64,000 nt of DNA from CAIVAT01 sp964525995 (GCA_964525995.1 CAZGIM010000019.1:1-64000); one strand, 5' to 3'. Shown: positions 18,774-28,689, numbered from the stretch's first letter. Notes: generated by a model not told the origin, from the letters alone. A program made the numbers and translations.

Positions 18774-19430
18774 TTATCGCAATTTTGGCCCGGAATCTTT
18801 CTTCCGACTGAAATCAAACTTTTTCTCCTCACCTTTCAGGAGTCGTGAAATATTTTTCCGGTGGGTAAGCGGAATAAAAATGGCAATGACAATCGCGAGG
18901 ATCACGAGTCCCGGATGTTGTTCGCCTAATACCAGAATTACGACTACCGGGAAAAGCAATGCCGACAATACTGAGGAGAGTGAAACGTATTTGGTAAGGG
19001 AAAGTGTAACAATAAAAACACCTAAAACGATCAACAAGGCAATCGGATAGAGTGCGATACCGGCGCCTGCCAGGGTTCCGACTCCTTTTCCCCCTTTAAA
19101 ACCTGCAAAAACCGGAAAAACATGGCCTAAAACCGCCGCAAATGCAAGCATAATACTCACATAGACGATCAGATCGGGTGAAGCCCCCGGCAAACCGATC
19201 CAACTTGCGAGGCTGACCGCAACCCAGCCTTTGAAAACATCGAACAGCAGTACCGGGATTCCCGCCTTATATCCCAATACGCGAATCACATTGGTCGCTC
19301 CCGCATTCCCGCTGCCGTGTTCCCTGACATCCACCCCGTAAAATAACCTTCCGATCCAAACGGCCGAAGGAATCGAACCAATCAGGTAGGCCACGATCAC
19401 TTCCGGAATAATTATAAACACATTCATCAT
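18774..19430 (-). CDS. plsY: Acyl-phosphate:glycerol-3-phosphate acyltransferase
   Basis: A 218-residue inner-membrane acyltransferase making lysophosphatidic acid from acyl-phosphate and glycerol 3-phosphate. It has about five membrane spans and the three PlsY loops: SIPSAVWIGRL with GSGNAGATNVIRVLG, then FAGFKGGKGVGTLAG, and a later HRKNISRLLKGEE. The C terminus is charged. It lies about 75 bases downstream of the 1500-residue protein gene on the same strand. Confidence 0.95.
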   Translation of the reverse strand: MMNVFIIIPEVIVAYLIGSIPSAVWIGRLFYGVDVREHGSGNAGATNVIRVLGYKAGIPVLLFDVFKGWVAVSLASWIGLPGASPDLIVYVSIMLAFAAVLGHVFPVFAGFKGGKGVGTLAGAGIALYPIALLIVLGVFIVTLSLTKYVSLSSVLSALLFPVVVILVLGEQHPGLVILAIVIAIFIPLTHRKNISRLLKGEEKKFDFSRKKDSGPKLR

Positions 19431-19506
19431 TGTAGTTCAAAAATTATACGATAGATACTTCGACTTCCAACTTCAACGTTATCGTTTTGTTTCACCTTAC
19501 GGATGA

Positions 19507-22500
19507 TTATTCCTCTTCTTCCGACCTGAATTTACGCAGGAAATCCCTCTTTTTTCGCTCGGTGGCAAGGGAATAAGAAAAACCTTTTGCCAGGTGTCCT
19601 ACCCTCTTTTGTTCCTGTTTCGACTGTGCCGCGGCCCGGATGATATCGTTAAAAGCCAGATCGGATGAGAATGCCGTAAGGGTGCGCCCCCGGTAATTGA
19701 AAAAGAACCAGTCGTCGCGCGTCAACTCAATGTACAGCGTGAATTCGTCGCCGTTTCGCTTTTTGGCTAATTCCATGATCCCCTTGACATACTTGTTGAC
19801 CTGGTTTTTCCCGATGTTTGCGATGCCCATGGCGCCATACGAAACGTACGAACGGAGGGCGGTGTCCCACTTCATCCATACATCGGCTAAAAACAGGGTG
19901 CGTTCCAGAATCTCGGGGAATTTCCGGTACTTACCCATCAGTTCCATCTCATTTTTCAGCCGTTCCGCCTCCTGCGGGCTCATCAATCGGTCTAAGACCA
20001 TCGAATAGGGCGTTTTCATCAGGTTCACACCCGAAAGGTTGATCGACTCCACCTGGTTACTGAACTTTTGCAATCCCTCTTCCGAAAAGGGGAAATTAAG
20101 GGCAAGGGAGAGGTGGATTCTCGAAGAATCGGGAATTATGAAATAATCGAAAGTTCCGTAGTTCTCCATCTTCAGGTATTCGAAGTTGACGCCGAGATTC
20201 AGCTTCCCTTCGCCGCGAACCATGCAGTTGGTGTTGTTCAGCGCTAAAAAATTACCCTGTGCGGCAAGATTGTCGAGCTTTTCAGGCGTTGAAATACGGA
20301 ATTCGGTTGTCGGGATGTTGTATTCTACGAATCCTTGTGCCGTCACGATGGTAGTATCACTGAAACTCACCTTCTTCCTGAAGAATGAAGGAGTGATCCT
20401 GCCCTCGGTGTTTGAAAACATCAGCCCGAGATTGGCAGGCTCGTTATTCAGGTCCCTCAATGGGAATACCACCGGTATCTGCACCCGGCCCGGGTTTATC
20501 TTTCCTGCAAATCTTATCCACTCGGGTTTCCTGCGGATACAATCCGTTATGGGATGGAACCCTCCTTCAAAATTCATAAACTTTTCAGCGGCAGCCAGGT
20601 TCACCTCACCCTTGAAGGCAAATTCCGGACTCAATACAAATTGCGCCGAGTCGCCGATGGCCCCCTGGGCAATGGTCTGCAATGCAGAATCGACGCGAAT
20701 TCTCGAAAAATGAATCTGCTGACGAGCTCCGGTCCGGTCAACATAATCGAGATCGCCATTGCCGGTGTAATTCTTGCGGGAGGCAATGGAGAGGTTGGCA
20801 TTGTAAAACTGATGATATCGGTTTCGGGTATTGGCAATGACCATGGCACGCGACAAAGGCTGCATCTGGGCATCTTTAAGGATCACGAGTTTACCCGAGT
20901 CGGGATAGATTGCGGCATCCGCGACTTTGATGATCCTGACCTCTTCGGCGTTGATGACATTGGTTCGGATATTGAACCGTGCTTTGGCGGCAAAGAATTT
21001 CAGGCTGTCCTGCAACGGATGTACCGATATAAACTCCGAACCGGTGTAACCAAGGTCGATGAGTTGCGCCAGACTGAGGGAATCCGCGTTCACCTTCCGG
21101 CTCTGCTCGTTGGCAAGCTGGATCTCTTCGCTGTCGATCAGCCAGTCGAACCGGTCCATGGAACACACATACTTGTTCAGCGGGAATTCGACCTTCGAAA
21201 TGCCGATGTTGGACTTGAAAACGCCTTTCCGCTCATCAAAGTCAAAATGGGTTTGGTAGTTCTTTGTCGAGATGGTCAGGTCGGCTAAATCGTACGATTT
21301 GATCCTGAAGTTGGCGATGAGTGCATCGAAAGTACGCCGTTTAAACTGAAATCCCTTTGAATCCATCTCCGCATCCCGGATCTTCATGGTACCATCGCCG
21401 CTTAGTAACCGTGGGGTCAGCGCCAGGGTGCCGCCGAAGGTTGATTGCTGATTGTACATGACGATTTCCTTTTTTATCGAGGAAACGATGAGCGAATCGC
21501 GGTAAGGGAGCCAGAACTGCCGGGCAGAATCGCCATGAGTTTGTGGAAATTCTACAGGGCCGGTCACTTCGGTCATATCAAAGTCGCGGGCGATCGTTTT
21601 CATCGAATCGGGAAGGAAGAGAAAATCGCGCGACCGCGTCGTGGAATTTAGATAAGTATGAAATCCGTCGCCCCTTAGTCCCCGGTCACTCAGATCAATT
21701 TTCGAGACGAAATGACCTTTTCCACCATAAGTCGGTAACCCTGTCGTGTCGGTTGTTTTTTCCAGACCCAGTGAATAGTCGGGCCTTACCTTAAGCGGTT
21801 GGGCGAGGACAGGGAAAATGCCTGCCGAGGTGAGCGCACCGGTAAAGTCGAGGCTGTCGGTAGCCACCACATCGAGACTTTTGATGGTAAAAGGCTGAAC
21901 TTCGAAAAAGAACTTGTCTTTCGCATAAACCCCTTTCTGAATCGACTTTTTATCCCAATAAACATAAGCGTCGTTACGGTTGGTGAAGATGGGATACTGT
22001 TGAAGGGCCCGCATCCCCGACTTGTTGTCAGGCTCGTCGATCAGGAGTTCTCCGGCAAGCTTGGTGATCGCAGTTTTGACCTTGATGAGCGGGAAGGTAT
22101 TGGTTTTGGGATCCCAGTTTTTACTTCTCACATAAAAAGTCATCGAGTCGATGAATGGAAGGTTGATTCTGAATTTGTTGTATTCGAAGGAGCAATCGCG
22201 GGTATAAAAATCAAAGAGTCCAGCCTCCATCTTTCCGGTAAAGAGGAAATCCATATCCTTTTTCAGGATTACCTCTGCATTTTTCGGATAGATTGTGACC
22301 TGCTGCGAATCGCTCAGCACGATCATAGGAACGCCCTGGATTTTCAGATCAAAGGTTTCGAGATTCAGGATTCCGTTGGCGGTATTGGTCACGAACGAAT
22401 TAAAGAAGATCACATCGTAATCGGATTTCCCGGCGTGGGCTTTAACATAGTCGTACAATTTATTTTTGATCCGCGCAACTTTGTTTTCAAAGTCGTAAAC

Positions 22501-24009
22501 CAGGAATCCCCGGTTGGCCAGGTTCAAAAGCTGAACCTCCACCTGTTCGGGCGGCTTGTTCATAAACCGCGTCAGCTCCTCGAGGGTGATGGTGCGACGG
22601 TTGATCTTTTCGGTGAAGAACTTGATCAAATCAAGGGGGTTGACCTCATCGATGCCGCGCAACTTTTCGTAACGATGGAGGGAGTAATAACTGCTCGATT
22701 CAAAAACAGCCTTGCTCTCCTTCGATGGCCCTTTCATCATCTCAAAACTGATTTTCGGTTCTCCCACCTTCCAGAACAAGGCTTCACAATAGATTTCGAT
22801 TTTATGAAAAGAGTCGAACCAGGGACTGATGGTGACCAGACGTTCATCCTTGGTGAATGAAAGCTCCTTCAACGCATCCATGTATTTCAATTGCAACCCG
22901 GGATGAAATATCGAATCATTTTCATGGTAGATGGTGATGGAAGCCATGCTCGCGTTGATCCGGTCGGGCCTGATGATAAACGATTTCGACCGTGCGATGA
23001 CAAAATCTTTTCCATCTTTCTTAAAAAAAAGGCGCGCGTCGGTCGTATTATCTCCTGAACCCACGATCCGGCTCCCCTCCATGGCGAAACCGCCCAGATA
23101 GTCGATATTGTTAAAGAGCTTCGGGATGCCGATCATCTTATCGTAGGAATAGAACCTGGGATAGGAGGCTTTTTCCTCGGTTACATCGGCCAGAACCTTA
23201 TCGACATACTTACCTGTTATCGGTGAAGGGAAATACCGTTTGTGCGTAAAGCGAACTGAATCGGCCGTGAACTTCGAAAACCGCATCTGGATTTCATAAT
23301 GGTCGAGGAGTGCAAATATCTTGTCGGGATCCTCGCCGGCCCGCTTCCAGTTTACCCGTCCCGATGTTCCTTTCCAGGTGGATGAAAGGGGATAGTAGAT
23401 ACCACGGGTGTCGTAAACATTCAGCGAATCGTCGTTTGCATAGCAGGCCAGATCAGTAGCGGGAAATTCGATGTAGGGCACACTGTCGAATTTCAACTGA
23501 AATTTTACGGTACCGGCCTTCCAGCTTGTGGTTGGCGACTTGTAGACCAGTTGCTCCGCAAACAAGTTGGAGGTAGACTCCAGGTAGGACTGGAATTTCC
23601 GGGTGTTTTTATCGCCGATCAGCTTTTTCAGGATGTCAGACCACGGGCCGAAATATTCGACCGGTTGTTTCGTGTCGAGAAAGATGTTCAACGCTTTCAG
23701 GTAGTTGTAAAAATCGGGGAATGGCCTGACCTTTTTCTTCACCATTTCATTCAGAATGAGAAGAATTTCCTTCTTTTCCTGATCCCCGAACAGGTTTTCG
23801 TACCAGTTTTTCTGAAATGCCTCGATTCCCGGTTTGATGATCTTTTGTTCATTATCGGCAAGGTTCGCGAAAATTCCATTGACCTCGGCAATGAACTTCG
23901 CAGAATCGCCGGTAAACCAGGCTTTCTTTTGCGCCACGGCATCAGGCAACCACAGGAATGTCGCTGCGAATGCCGATAAAAAAATAAGACGCGTAAAGGT
24001 TCGGTTCAT
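19507..24009 (-). CDS. Giant secreted protein of unknown function
   Basis: 1500 residues with a signal peptide (MNRTFTRLIFLSAFAATF to VAQ). It has a helical N-terminal part of about 170 residues, then a very long beta-rich body. A short helical segment near residues 460-530 looks like a winged helix (TLEELTRFMNKPPEQVEVQLLNLANRGFLVYD). The C-terminal 150 residues are charged (ending KFRSEEEE). I recognise no enzymatic motif; it appears to be one of the large conserved Bacteroidota periplasmic proteins without a known role. Its ATG overlaps the prmA stop (ATGA), so translation is coupled to a housekeeping gene. There is no T9SS tail. Length, coupling and lack of assignment make it notable. Confidence 0.85.
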   Translation of the reverse strand: MNRTFTRLIFLSAFAATFLWLPDAVAQKKAWFTGDSAKFIAEVNGIFANLADNEQKIIKPGIEAFQKNWYENLFGDQEKKEILLILNEMVKKKVRPFPDFYNYLKALNIFLDTKQPVEYFGPWSDILKKLIGDKNTRKFQSYLESTSNLFAEQLVYKSPTTSWKAGTVKFQLKFDSVPYIEFPATDLACYANDDSLNVYDTRGIYYPLSSTWKGTSGRVNWKRAGEDPDKIFALLDHYEIQMRFSKFTADSVRFTHKRYFPSPITGKYVDKVLADVTEEKASYPRFYSYDKMIGIPKLFNNIDYLGGFAMEGSRIVGSGDNTTDARLFFKKDGKDFVIARSKSFIIRPDRINASMASITIYHENDSIFHPGLQLKYMDALKELSFTKDERLVTISPWFDSFHKIEIYCEALFWKVGEPKISFEMMKGPSKESKAVFESSSYYSLHRYEKLRGIDEVNPLDLIKFFTEKINRRTITLEELTRFMNKPPEQVEVQLLNLANRGFLVYDFENKVARIKNKLYDYVKAHAGKSDYDVIFFNSFVTNTANGILNLETFDLKIQGVPMIVLSDSQQVTIYPKNAEVILKKDMDFLFTGKMEAGLFDFYTRDCSFEYNKFRINLPFIDSMTFYVRSKNWDPKTNTFPLIKVKTAITKLAGELLIDEPDNKSGMRALQQYPIFTNRNDAYVYWDKKSIQKGVYAKDKFFFEVQPFTIKSLDVVATDSLDFTGALTSAGIFPVLAQPLKVRPDYSLGLEKTTDTTGLPTYGGKGHFVSKIDLSDRGLRGDGFHTYLNSTTRSRDFLFLPDSMKTIARDFDMTEVTGPVEFPQTHGDSARQFWLPYRDSLIVSSIKKEIVMYNQQSTFGGTLALTPRLLSGDGTMKIRDAEMDSKGFQFKRRTFDALIANFRIKSYDLADLTISTKNYQTHFDFDERKGVFKSNIGISKVEFPLNKYVCSMDRFDWLIDSEEIQLANEQSRKVNADSLSLAQLIDLGYTGSEFISVHPLQDSLKFFAAKARFNIRTNVINAEEVRIIKVADAAIYPDSGKLVILKDAQMQPLSRAMVIANTRNRYHQFYNANLSIASRKNYTGNGDLDYVDRTGARQQIHFSRIRVDSALQTIAQGAIGDSAQFVLSPEFAFKGEVNLAAAEKFMNFEGGFHPITDCIRRKPEWIRFAGKINPGRVQIPVVFPLRDLNNEPANLGLMFSNTEGRITPSFFRKKVSFSDTTIVTAQGFVEYNIPTTEFRISTPEKLDNLAAQGNFLALNNTNCMVRGEGKLNLGVNFEYLKMENYGTFDYFIIPDSSRIHLSLALNFPFSEEGLQKFSNQVESINLSGVNLMKTPYSMVLDRLMSPQEAERLKNEMELMGKYRKFPEILERTLFLADVWMKWDTALRSYVSYGAMGIANIGKNQVNKYVKGIMELAKKRNGDEFTLYIELTRDDWFFFNYRGRTLTAFSSDLAFNDIIRAAAQSKQEQKRVGHLAKGFSYSLATERKKRDFLRKFRSEEEE

Positions 24010-24833
24010 TTTCTGAATTTAATTGCCGTCCACCGGTCCGTGGTTTTTTGCAGGCAATAGGTCAAACCGGCATGGGTTGCCGCCCCGGTAATTTGTGCGA
24101 CATCCTCCTCGTAGAATCCGCTCATCAGTAAGCATCCTCCGGACCTTAGCAAGGATGCACAGGCCGGAATGTCGTGCAATAATACATTCCGGTTAATATT
24201 GGCCGCGATGAGATCAAATTCTGATTTGCCGGCAGCCGAAAGTTCGCCTCGGATGACCGTGATTTCCTGGCAGCCGTTTTTCCCGACATTCTCGCAGGCA
24301 TTCTGATACGCCCACTCATCGTTATCGATGGCAATAACCTTTGATGCCCCCATTTTCGAAGCGAGGATGGCCAGAACGCCCGTGCCGCAACCCAGGTCGA
24401 GAACCTCTTTACCTGTAAGCTCCTCGGCCATCATCAACCCGATCATCAGGTCGGTGGTTGCATGGTGGGCGGTACCGAACGACATCTTGGGTTCGATGAC
24501 AATATCATACAACATTCCCGCAACCGGTTTATGAAAAGGCGCCCTCACCAGACATGTTCCTTCAACCACAACGGGATCATAGGCGCGCTCCCACTCTTCA
24601 TTCCAGTTCCGCGCCGGGATCCTGTCTATCTGAAATTTTATCCCCAGTTGATCCTGCATGGTGGTAAGCCATGAAACCACCGCTGTTTCATCAAACTGGT
24701 CGGCGGAAATATAAGCCCGGAATCCGTCGGCGACTTCTGAAAAGCTTTCAAATCCCATTTCCGCCAGTATAGCTATGGCGACCTCGGCATCGGGATCACT
24801 TGATCCCGTAACGGTGACTTCGATATAGTCCAT
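24006..24833 (-). CDS. prmA: Ribosomal protein L11 methyltransferase
   Basis: 275 residues. It is a SAM-dependent methyltransferase that modifies ribosomal protein L11. The N-terminal substrate-recognition domain (about 1-95) is followed by a Rossmann methyltransferase with motif I EVLDLGCGTGVLAILASKMG, motif II VIAIDNDEWA and the PrmA-typical DLIAANINRNVL. The segment SFGTAHHATTDLMI matches the family. It starts one base after tpiA ends and its stop overlaps the next gene's ATG, so three genes form a tight operon. Confidence 0.94.
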   Translation of the reverse strand: MDYIEVTVTGSSDPDAEVAIAILAEMGFESFSEVADGFRAYISADQFDETAVVSWLTTMQDQLGIKFQIDRIPARNWNEEWERAYDPVVVEGTCLVRAPFHKPVAGMLYDIVIEPKMSFGTAHHATTDLMIGLMMAEELTGKEVLDLGCGTGVLAILASKMGASKVIAIDNDEWAYQNACENVGKNGCQEITVIRGELSAAGKSEFDLIAANINRNVLLHDIPACASLLRSGGCLLMSGFYEEDVAQITGAATHAGLTYCLQKTTDRWTAIKFRK

Positions 24834-24834
24834 G

Positions 24835-25593
24835 TTACAGAGATGCTACAATGTGCAGAAATTCGTCCGATTTCAGCGAAGCGCCTCCGATCAGTCCGCC
24901 ATCCACGTCGGGCTGCGAAAAGAGTTCTGCTGCATTTTTCGCGTTGCAGCTACCGCCGTACAAAATGGTCAAATCCCCGGCAATCGCAGCCGTATATTTA
25001 TCTGCAACCAGCTTCCTGATGAATGCATGCATCTCCTGCGCCTGCTCTTTCGTGGCATTGACGCCGGTGCCGATAGCCCAAACGGGCTCATAGGCGATCA
25101 TGATCTTTGAAAAATGCTCCGGGTCAAGGTGGAACAAAGAGTCAACAAGCTGGCCTTCAACAACCGTAAAATGGTTTCCCGCTTCCCGTTCCGGAAGGGT
25201 TTCACCACAGCAAAAAATCGGGATGACGTCATTCCGCAACAAGGCATCTGTCTTCTGTTTCAGGAAAAGATGGTCTTCCTGAAAATATTTCCGGCGCTCC
25301 GAGTGTCCCACGATACAGTACTCCACATGCAGCTTTTTCAGCATCAACGGGCTGATCTCACCCGTGAAGGCACCGGAGTCGGCAGGGAAGACATTCTGTG
25401 CACCCACTGCAAATTTCGACTCTTCGGCCACATCGGTCGCCATTTCGAGGTACAGCGCAGGCGGACACAAAATCACGCCGTGATCATTCAACTCCAATTC
25501 ATCGAGTCCGTCGGCGATTTCGGTGATCAACACTTCAGCCTCCTCGAAGGTCTTGTTCATTTTCCAGTTTCCGGCAACAATTTTCGTTCTCAT
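24835..25593 (-). CDS. tpiA: Triosephosphate isomerase
   Basis: 252 residues. Interconverts dihydroxyacetone phosphate and glyceraldehyde 3-phosphate. The TIM barrel begins KIVAGNWKMN (catalytic Lys). The electrophilic His is in IVGHSERRKYF, the catalytic Glu in AYEPVWAIGTG, and the phosphate-binding loop is ILYGGSCN. Length and motifs are canonical. It is the first of a compact operon with prmA and the 1500-residue protein. Confidence 0.97.
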   Translation of the reverse strand: MRTKIVAGNWKMNKTFEEAEVLITEIADGLDELELNDHGVILCPPALYLEMATDVAEESKFAVGAQNVFPADSGAFTGEISPLMLKKLHVEYCIVGHSERRKYFQEDHLFLKQKTDALLRNDVIPIFCCGETLPEREAGNHFTVVEGQLVDSLFHLDPEHFSKIMIAYEPVWAIGTGVNATKEQAQEMHAFIRKLVADKYTAAIAGDLTILYGGSCNAKNAAELFSQPDVDGGLIGGASLKSDEFLHIVASL

Positions 25594-25629
25594 ATCTTGA
25601 TTTTATGGATGGTAAACAACATTTCAGGT

Positions 25630-25761
25630 TTAAAATTGCACGATTCCCGCAAAAGTTACTAACATACAAGCAGGATCAATTTCACCCCCGATAACCTTCA
25701 CATAACTCCGGCCGTTTTCTTCGCCCATCAACGCCAGATCAGTCAGTTCCTCCCTGTTCAT
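25630..25761 (-). CDS. Candidate 43-residue ORF coupled to the permease
   Basis: An unannotated short frame of 43 codons, MNREELTDLALMGEENGR onward, ending AGIVQF. Its ATG overlaps the stop of the upstream permease gene (ATGA at 25758-25761), the arrangement seen for translationally coupled genes. Codon use is plausible for this genome. It has no hydrophobic segment and no family I recognise. It ends 37 bases before tpiA. It may be a real small protein or chance; the overlap is the main support. Confidence 0.35.
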   Translation of the reverse strand: MNREELTDLALMGEENGRSYVKVIGGEIDPACMLVTFAGIVQF

Positions 25762-26837
25762 TGCAACCTTACCCTCGGATCCAGCATCCCATAAAGAATA
25801 TCGACCAGGATATTGATAAAGATAAGGATGATCGAGATAAAGAGTACGGCGCCCATCAGCACGGGGAAGTCATATTTTTCAAGGGCATTAACGATGACAA
25901 TACCGATGCCTTTCCAATCGAACACATATTCCACAAAGACGGCCCCGGCGAGGAGCGATGCCATCCAACCCGAAATGGCCGTAATGACCGGGTTAAGGGC
26001 ATTCTTCAGTGCATGTTTCATCACCACGCGGGTCTTACTCAACCCTTTGGCGTAAGCCGTCCTGATATAATCCTGAGTGAGGACTTCGAGAAGCGAATTG
26101 CGAGTCAGTTCGACGATGATGGCCAGGGGTCGGATTCCCAGTGTGAATGCCGGCAGAATAAGGTTTTTAAGATCGAGATAGGTTCCATTTCCGAAATCAT
26201 CGACGCTGAACAGGCTGCCCGACATGTTTAAACCGGTGTACCTTCCCAGGATGAAAGCAAAAATCCAGGCATTCAGAATGGCCATGAAAAAGGAGGGCAG
26301 CGACATGCCCAATACCGAGAATACCAGCGAAACACGATCGATAAAGCTGTTGCGGTAAAGGGCGCATACGATTCCGATACCGATACCCAGAACAATGGCA
26401 AAGGCCATTGCCACCACCGCAAGGATCATGGTATTGAGAAAACCGTCGGCCAGGATATCCGCGACGTTTCTTTTCGACTGGTAAGATCTGCGCAGGTAAG
26501 GTTGTTTAAGAACCAGCGCATGATCGCCCGACCGGATGAGGGTCACGGTGCGGCTGTATTTGGCGGGATCCAGGTACCAGTAATTTTGCTTATCAGTCAT
26601 GTTGTGGACCGACAGCGGGGAGAGATCGTTAAGATAGTTCAGAAATTGGGTGGGCAGGGGTTTGTCACGCCCCAAATCTTTGTTGATCGCCTCCACCGAG
26701 GCTATATCGCTGCGTTGACCCAACATCATCCGGGCCGGGTCGCCGGGAAGGACGTTGAAGAGGAAAAAGACGACAAATACGACTCCCAACAACACGAGCA
26801 TACCGTATCCAAGTCGCTTTAAAACAAATTTTCGCAT
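25758..26837 (-). CDS. ABC transporter permease, OppB/DppB type
   Basis: 359 residues. An inner-membrane permease of the oligopeptide/dipeptide/nickel ABC class. It opens with a membrane helix and the family segment FLFNVLPGDPARMMLGQ. There is a long periplasmic segment (about 35-130), then five further helices with the coupling-loop (EAA) motif TAYAKGLSKTRVVMKHALKNALNPV. No partner permease, substrate-binding protein or ATPase is next to it, so the rest of the transporter must be elsewhere. The neighbours upstream are BT_3928 and DUF1599 and downstream tpiA. Substrate is likely peptides, by family only. Confidence 0.9.
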   Translation of the reverse strand: MRKFVLKRLGYGMLVLLGVVFVVFFLFNVLPGDPARMMLGQRSDIASVEAINKDLGRDKPLPTQFLNYLNDLSPLSVHNMTDKQNYWYLDPAKYSRTVTLIRSGDHALVLKQPYLRRSYQSKRNVADILADGFLNTMILAVVAMAFAIVLGIGIGIVCALYRNSFIDRVSLVFSVLGMSLPSFFMAILNAWIFAFILGRYTGLNMSGSLFSVDDFGNGTYLDLKNLILPAFTLGIRPLAIIVELTRNSLLEVLTQDYIRTAYAKGLSKTRVVMKHALKNALNPVITAISGWMASLLAGAVFVEYVFDWKGIGIVIVNALEKYDFPVLMGAVLFISIILIFINILVDILYGMLDPRVRLQ

Positions 26838-26908
26838 GCCCCGTTACCTTATTTTGCGTTCTGAGAAAGAACATTCAGGGTGTAAACTGTTCCGTGCTAC
26901 GCGCAAGA

Positions 26909-28018
26909 TCACTGGTTAAGAAACTCCTTCCGCACCGACTCATACGATGGAACATCACGGAACGACCATTTCGCCAAAACTACCCCGTCGCGGATCAGGA
27001 TCAGTCCGGGATTGGATCGAACCATTGTCTTCAAAACCACATCGTCGGCGTTGTAAAAATCGAATGCGGCGCCATTCTCCAGTCTGAATTTAATAATTCC
27101 GGCCGGAAGCGTATTGGTCAGGCATACCATGGAGTATCCGTCGGCAACTGCTTTTTTATAAAAAGGTAAAATGCTTCGGAATCCATCAACATGAGTCTGA
27201 TCGAGATCATATGCCACCAAAATAAATTGAAAGTCAGGATTATCGATGATGCCCGAAGTGTAATCATTTCCCTGAGCATCCTCGATTCTGAGCGCGACAC
27301 CACGATCGGCGTTGGGATCGACCACCCGCTGACTCTTGAATATCCACTGCGAAAGCCATATTGAGTCGTTCCAGGGATAATTGGGGGAGATGAATTCCTT
27401 TTCCTCGCCGGTGCTTTTGTTTTTATAGGTCACGTAAAAAATGACCGGTTGTTTCGATTTTTCGTTTATCCGGTTCCCGACTTTCCAGGCCATGAAATCG
27501 ATCAGGGGAAGGTGGCGGTAGGCATAGACCGACATCCAGGTAAAGCTGCAAACCGCGAGGATTAAAACGGAAATATCGCCCCACTGTGGCAGCAGGCTCC
27601 GGTATTTTTTCCGCCACATGAAGATGGGTATCACCATAGCTATCAAAACCAGGTTCTTTAAAAAGGTTTGCAGGTTGGTAAGTTTAATGGCATCGCCGAA
27701 GCATCCGCAATCGGGCACCGGACTGTAAACTGCGTCGAAAAAGGTGAGCACCGTGAAAAAGATCATCATTGGGAGCAACAGCCACACTGTTTTACGGATC
27801 CACAGATTCAGGAGCAGGCTGATACCGAGAATGAATTCGAGGGCGCACAAAAGGATGGCGAAATAAAGTGAAAACTGCATAAAAAAGGGCATGTTGAATG
27901 CGGTGAAATAATCATCCATCCGGTAAACCGTGCCCAAAGGATCCACTCCTTTTACAATGCTTGAGAAGATAAAGACGACTCCGACAAGGATCCTGAGAAG
28001 GTTTCTAATTATTTTCAT
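26909..28018 (-). CDS. BT_3928 family membrane protein (DoxX-like)
   Basis: 369 residues. The N-terminal 150 or so form four membrane helices resembling the DoxX/MauE redox-associated fold (SSIVKGVDPLGTVYRMDDYF and CGCFGDAIKLTNLQTFLKNL, including a Cys-Gly-Cys). The C-terminal half looks thioredoxin-like but lacks the CxxC motif (PGLILIRDGVVLAKWSFRD). This matches the Bacteroidota BT_3928 family, whose role is not established; membrane redox or quinone-linked functions have been suggested for related folds. Its start overlaps the end of the DUF1599 gene by 14 bases. Confidence 0.85.
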   Translation of the reverse strand: MKIIRNLLRILVGVVFIFSSIVKGVDPLGTVYRMDDYFTAFNMPFFMQFSLYFAILLCALEFILGISLLLNLWIRKTVWLLLPMMIFFTVLTFFDAVYSPVPDCGCFGDAIKLTNLQTFLKNLVLIAMVIPIFMWRKKYRSLLPQWGDISVLILAVCSFTWMSVYAYRHLPLIDFMAWKVGNRINEKSKQPVIFYVTYKNKSTGEEKEFISPNYPWNDSIWLSQWIFKSQRVVDPNADRGVALRIEDAQGNDYTSGIIDNPDFQFILVAYDLDQTHVDGFRSILPFYKKAVADGYSMVCLTNTLPAGIIKFRLENGAAFDFYNADDVVLKTMVRSNPGLILIRDGVVLAKWSFRDVPSYESVRKEFLNQ

Positions 28019-28559
28019 AATCCATTTTTATCAGTGAGAAAACGGCATAGTTAATAATGTCAAAGTAATTGGCGTCAACTCCTTCGGAGACATATGTTTT
28101 CCCGGAGTTATCTTCGATCTGTTTGATGCGCATCAGCTTCATCAGGATGATATCGGTAAGCGAACTGCGCCGCATATTCCTCCACGCCTCTCCGTAATCA
28201 TGGTTTTTATCCATCATGAGCGACCGGGCCCTGGAAGAGAATTTCAGGTAAAGTCCGTCGGCCTGTTCAACGGAGAGATTCAACGGCTGATCGGAGCCAA
28301 GTTCCAACTGGATCAACGCCATGATCGAATAGTTGATGATTCCGATGTATTCCGGGCGGATACCCTCATCAATCTTACGGGTTCCCTTCTCTTCGATACT
28401 CCTGATGCGGTTTGCCTTGATGTAGATCTGATCGGTGATCGAAGGTGTGCGCAGGATTCGCCACGCGGATCCGTAATCACCCATTTTCGACATAAACGTT
28501 TTGTGGCAGAGGCCGATCACCTCATCAAATTGTTTACCTGTATCAGCAGCCTGGTCCAT
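28005..28559 (-). CDS. DUF1599 protein (possible nucleotide-modification domain)
   Basis: 184 residues, cytoplasmic, with two repeats of one module: an N-terminal copy with KMGDYGSAWRILRTPSITDQ and a C-terminal copy with KNHDYGEAWRNMRRSSLTDI. Each is followed by IKANRIRSIE or MKLMRIKQIE and a closing segment of the type Y-I/F-I/D-IINY. This is the DUF1599 family of Bacteroidota, linked by others to nucleotide-modification-associated domains, but with no proven activity. It is divergent from folP and cdaA, which is the usual arrangement in the phylum. Confidence 0.88.
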   Translation of the reverse strand: MDQAADTGKQFDEVIGLCHKTFMSKMGDYGSAWRILRTPSITDQIYIKANRIRSIEEKGTRKIDEGIRPEYIGIINYSIMALIQLELGSDQPLNLSVEQADGLYLKFSSRARSLMMDKNHDYGEAWRNMRRSSLTDIILMKLMRIKQIEDNSGKTYVSEGVDANYFDIINYAVFSLIKMDYENN

Positions 28560-28661
28560 ACATCAACACAATTAACAGGAGCGAAATTAGAAAAATTTTC
28601 CGACATCTGTTCCAATTGACCGGCCCCGGAAGGTCATCATCCATAAAATTTACAAAAGATT

Positions 28662-28669
28662 TACATTTG
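28662..28669 (+). promoter_or_regulatory. -7 promoter element of folP-cdaA
   Basis: TACATTTG matches TAnnTTTG and lies 20 bases before the folP ATG. It is in the divergent region shared with the DUF1599 gene. Confidence 0.45.
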
Positions 28670-28689
28670 CATGGAAAAGTGTCATAAGC

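Noticed and set aside
21799..22860. A 353-codon plus-strand frame inside the 1500-residue gene
   Set aside because: It is antisense to a gene with a signal peptide, coupled start and consistent composition, and its product is low in plausibility. The same holds for the many other antisense frames in the window.
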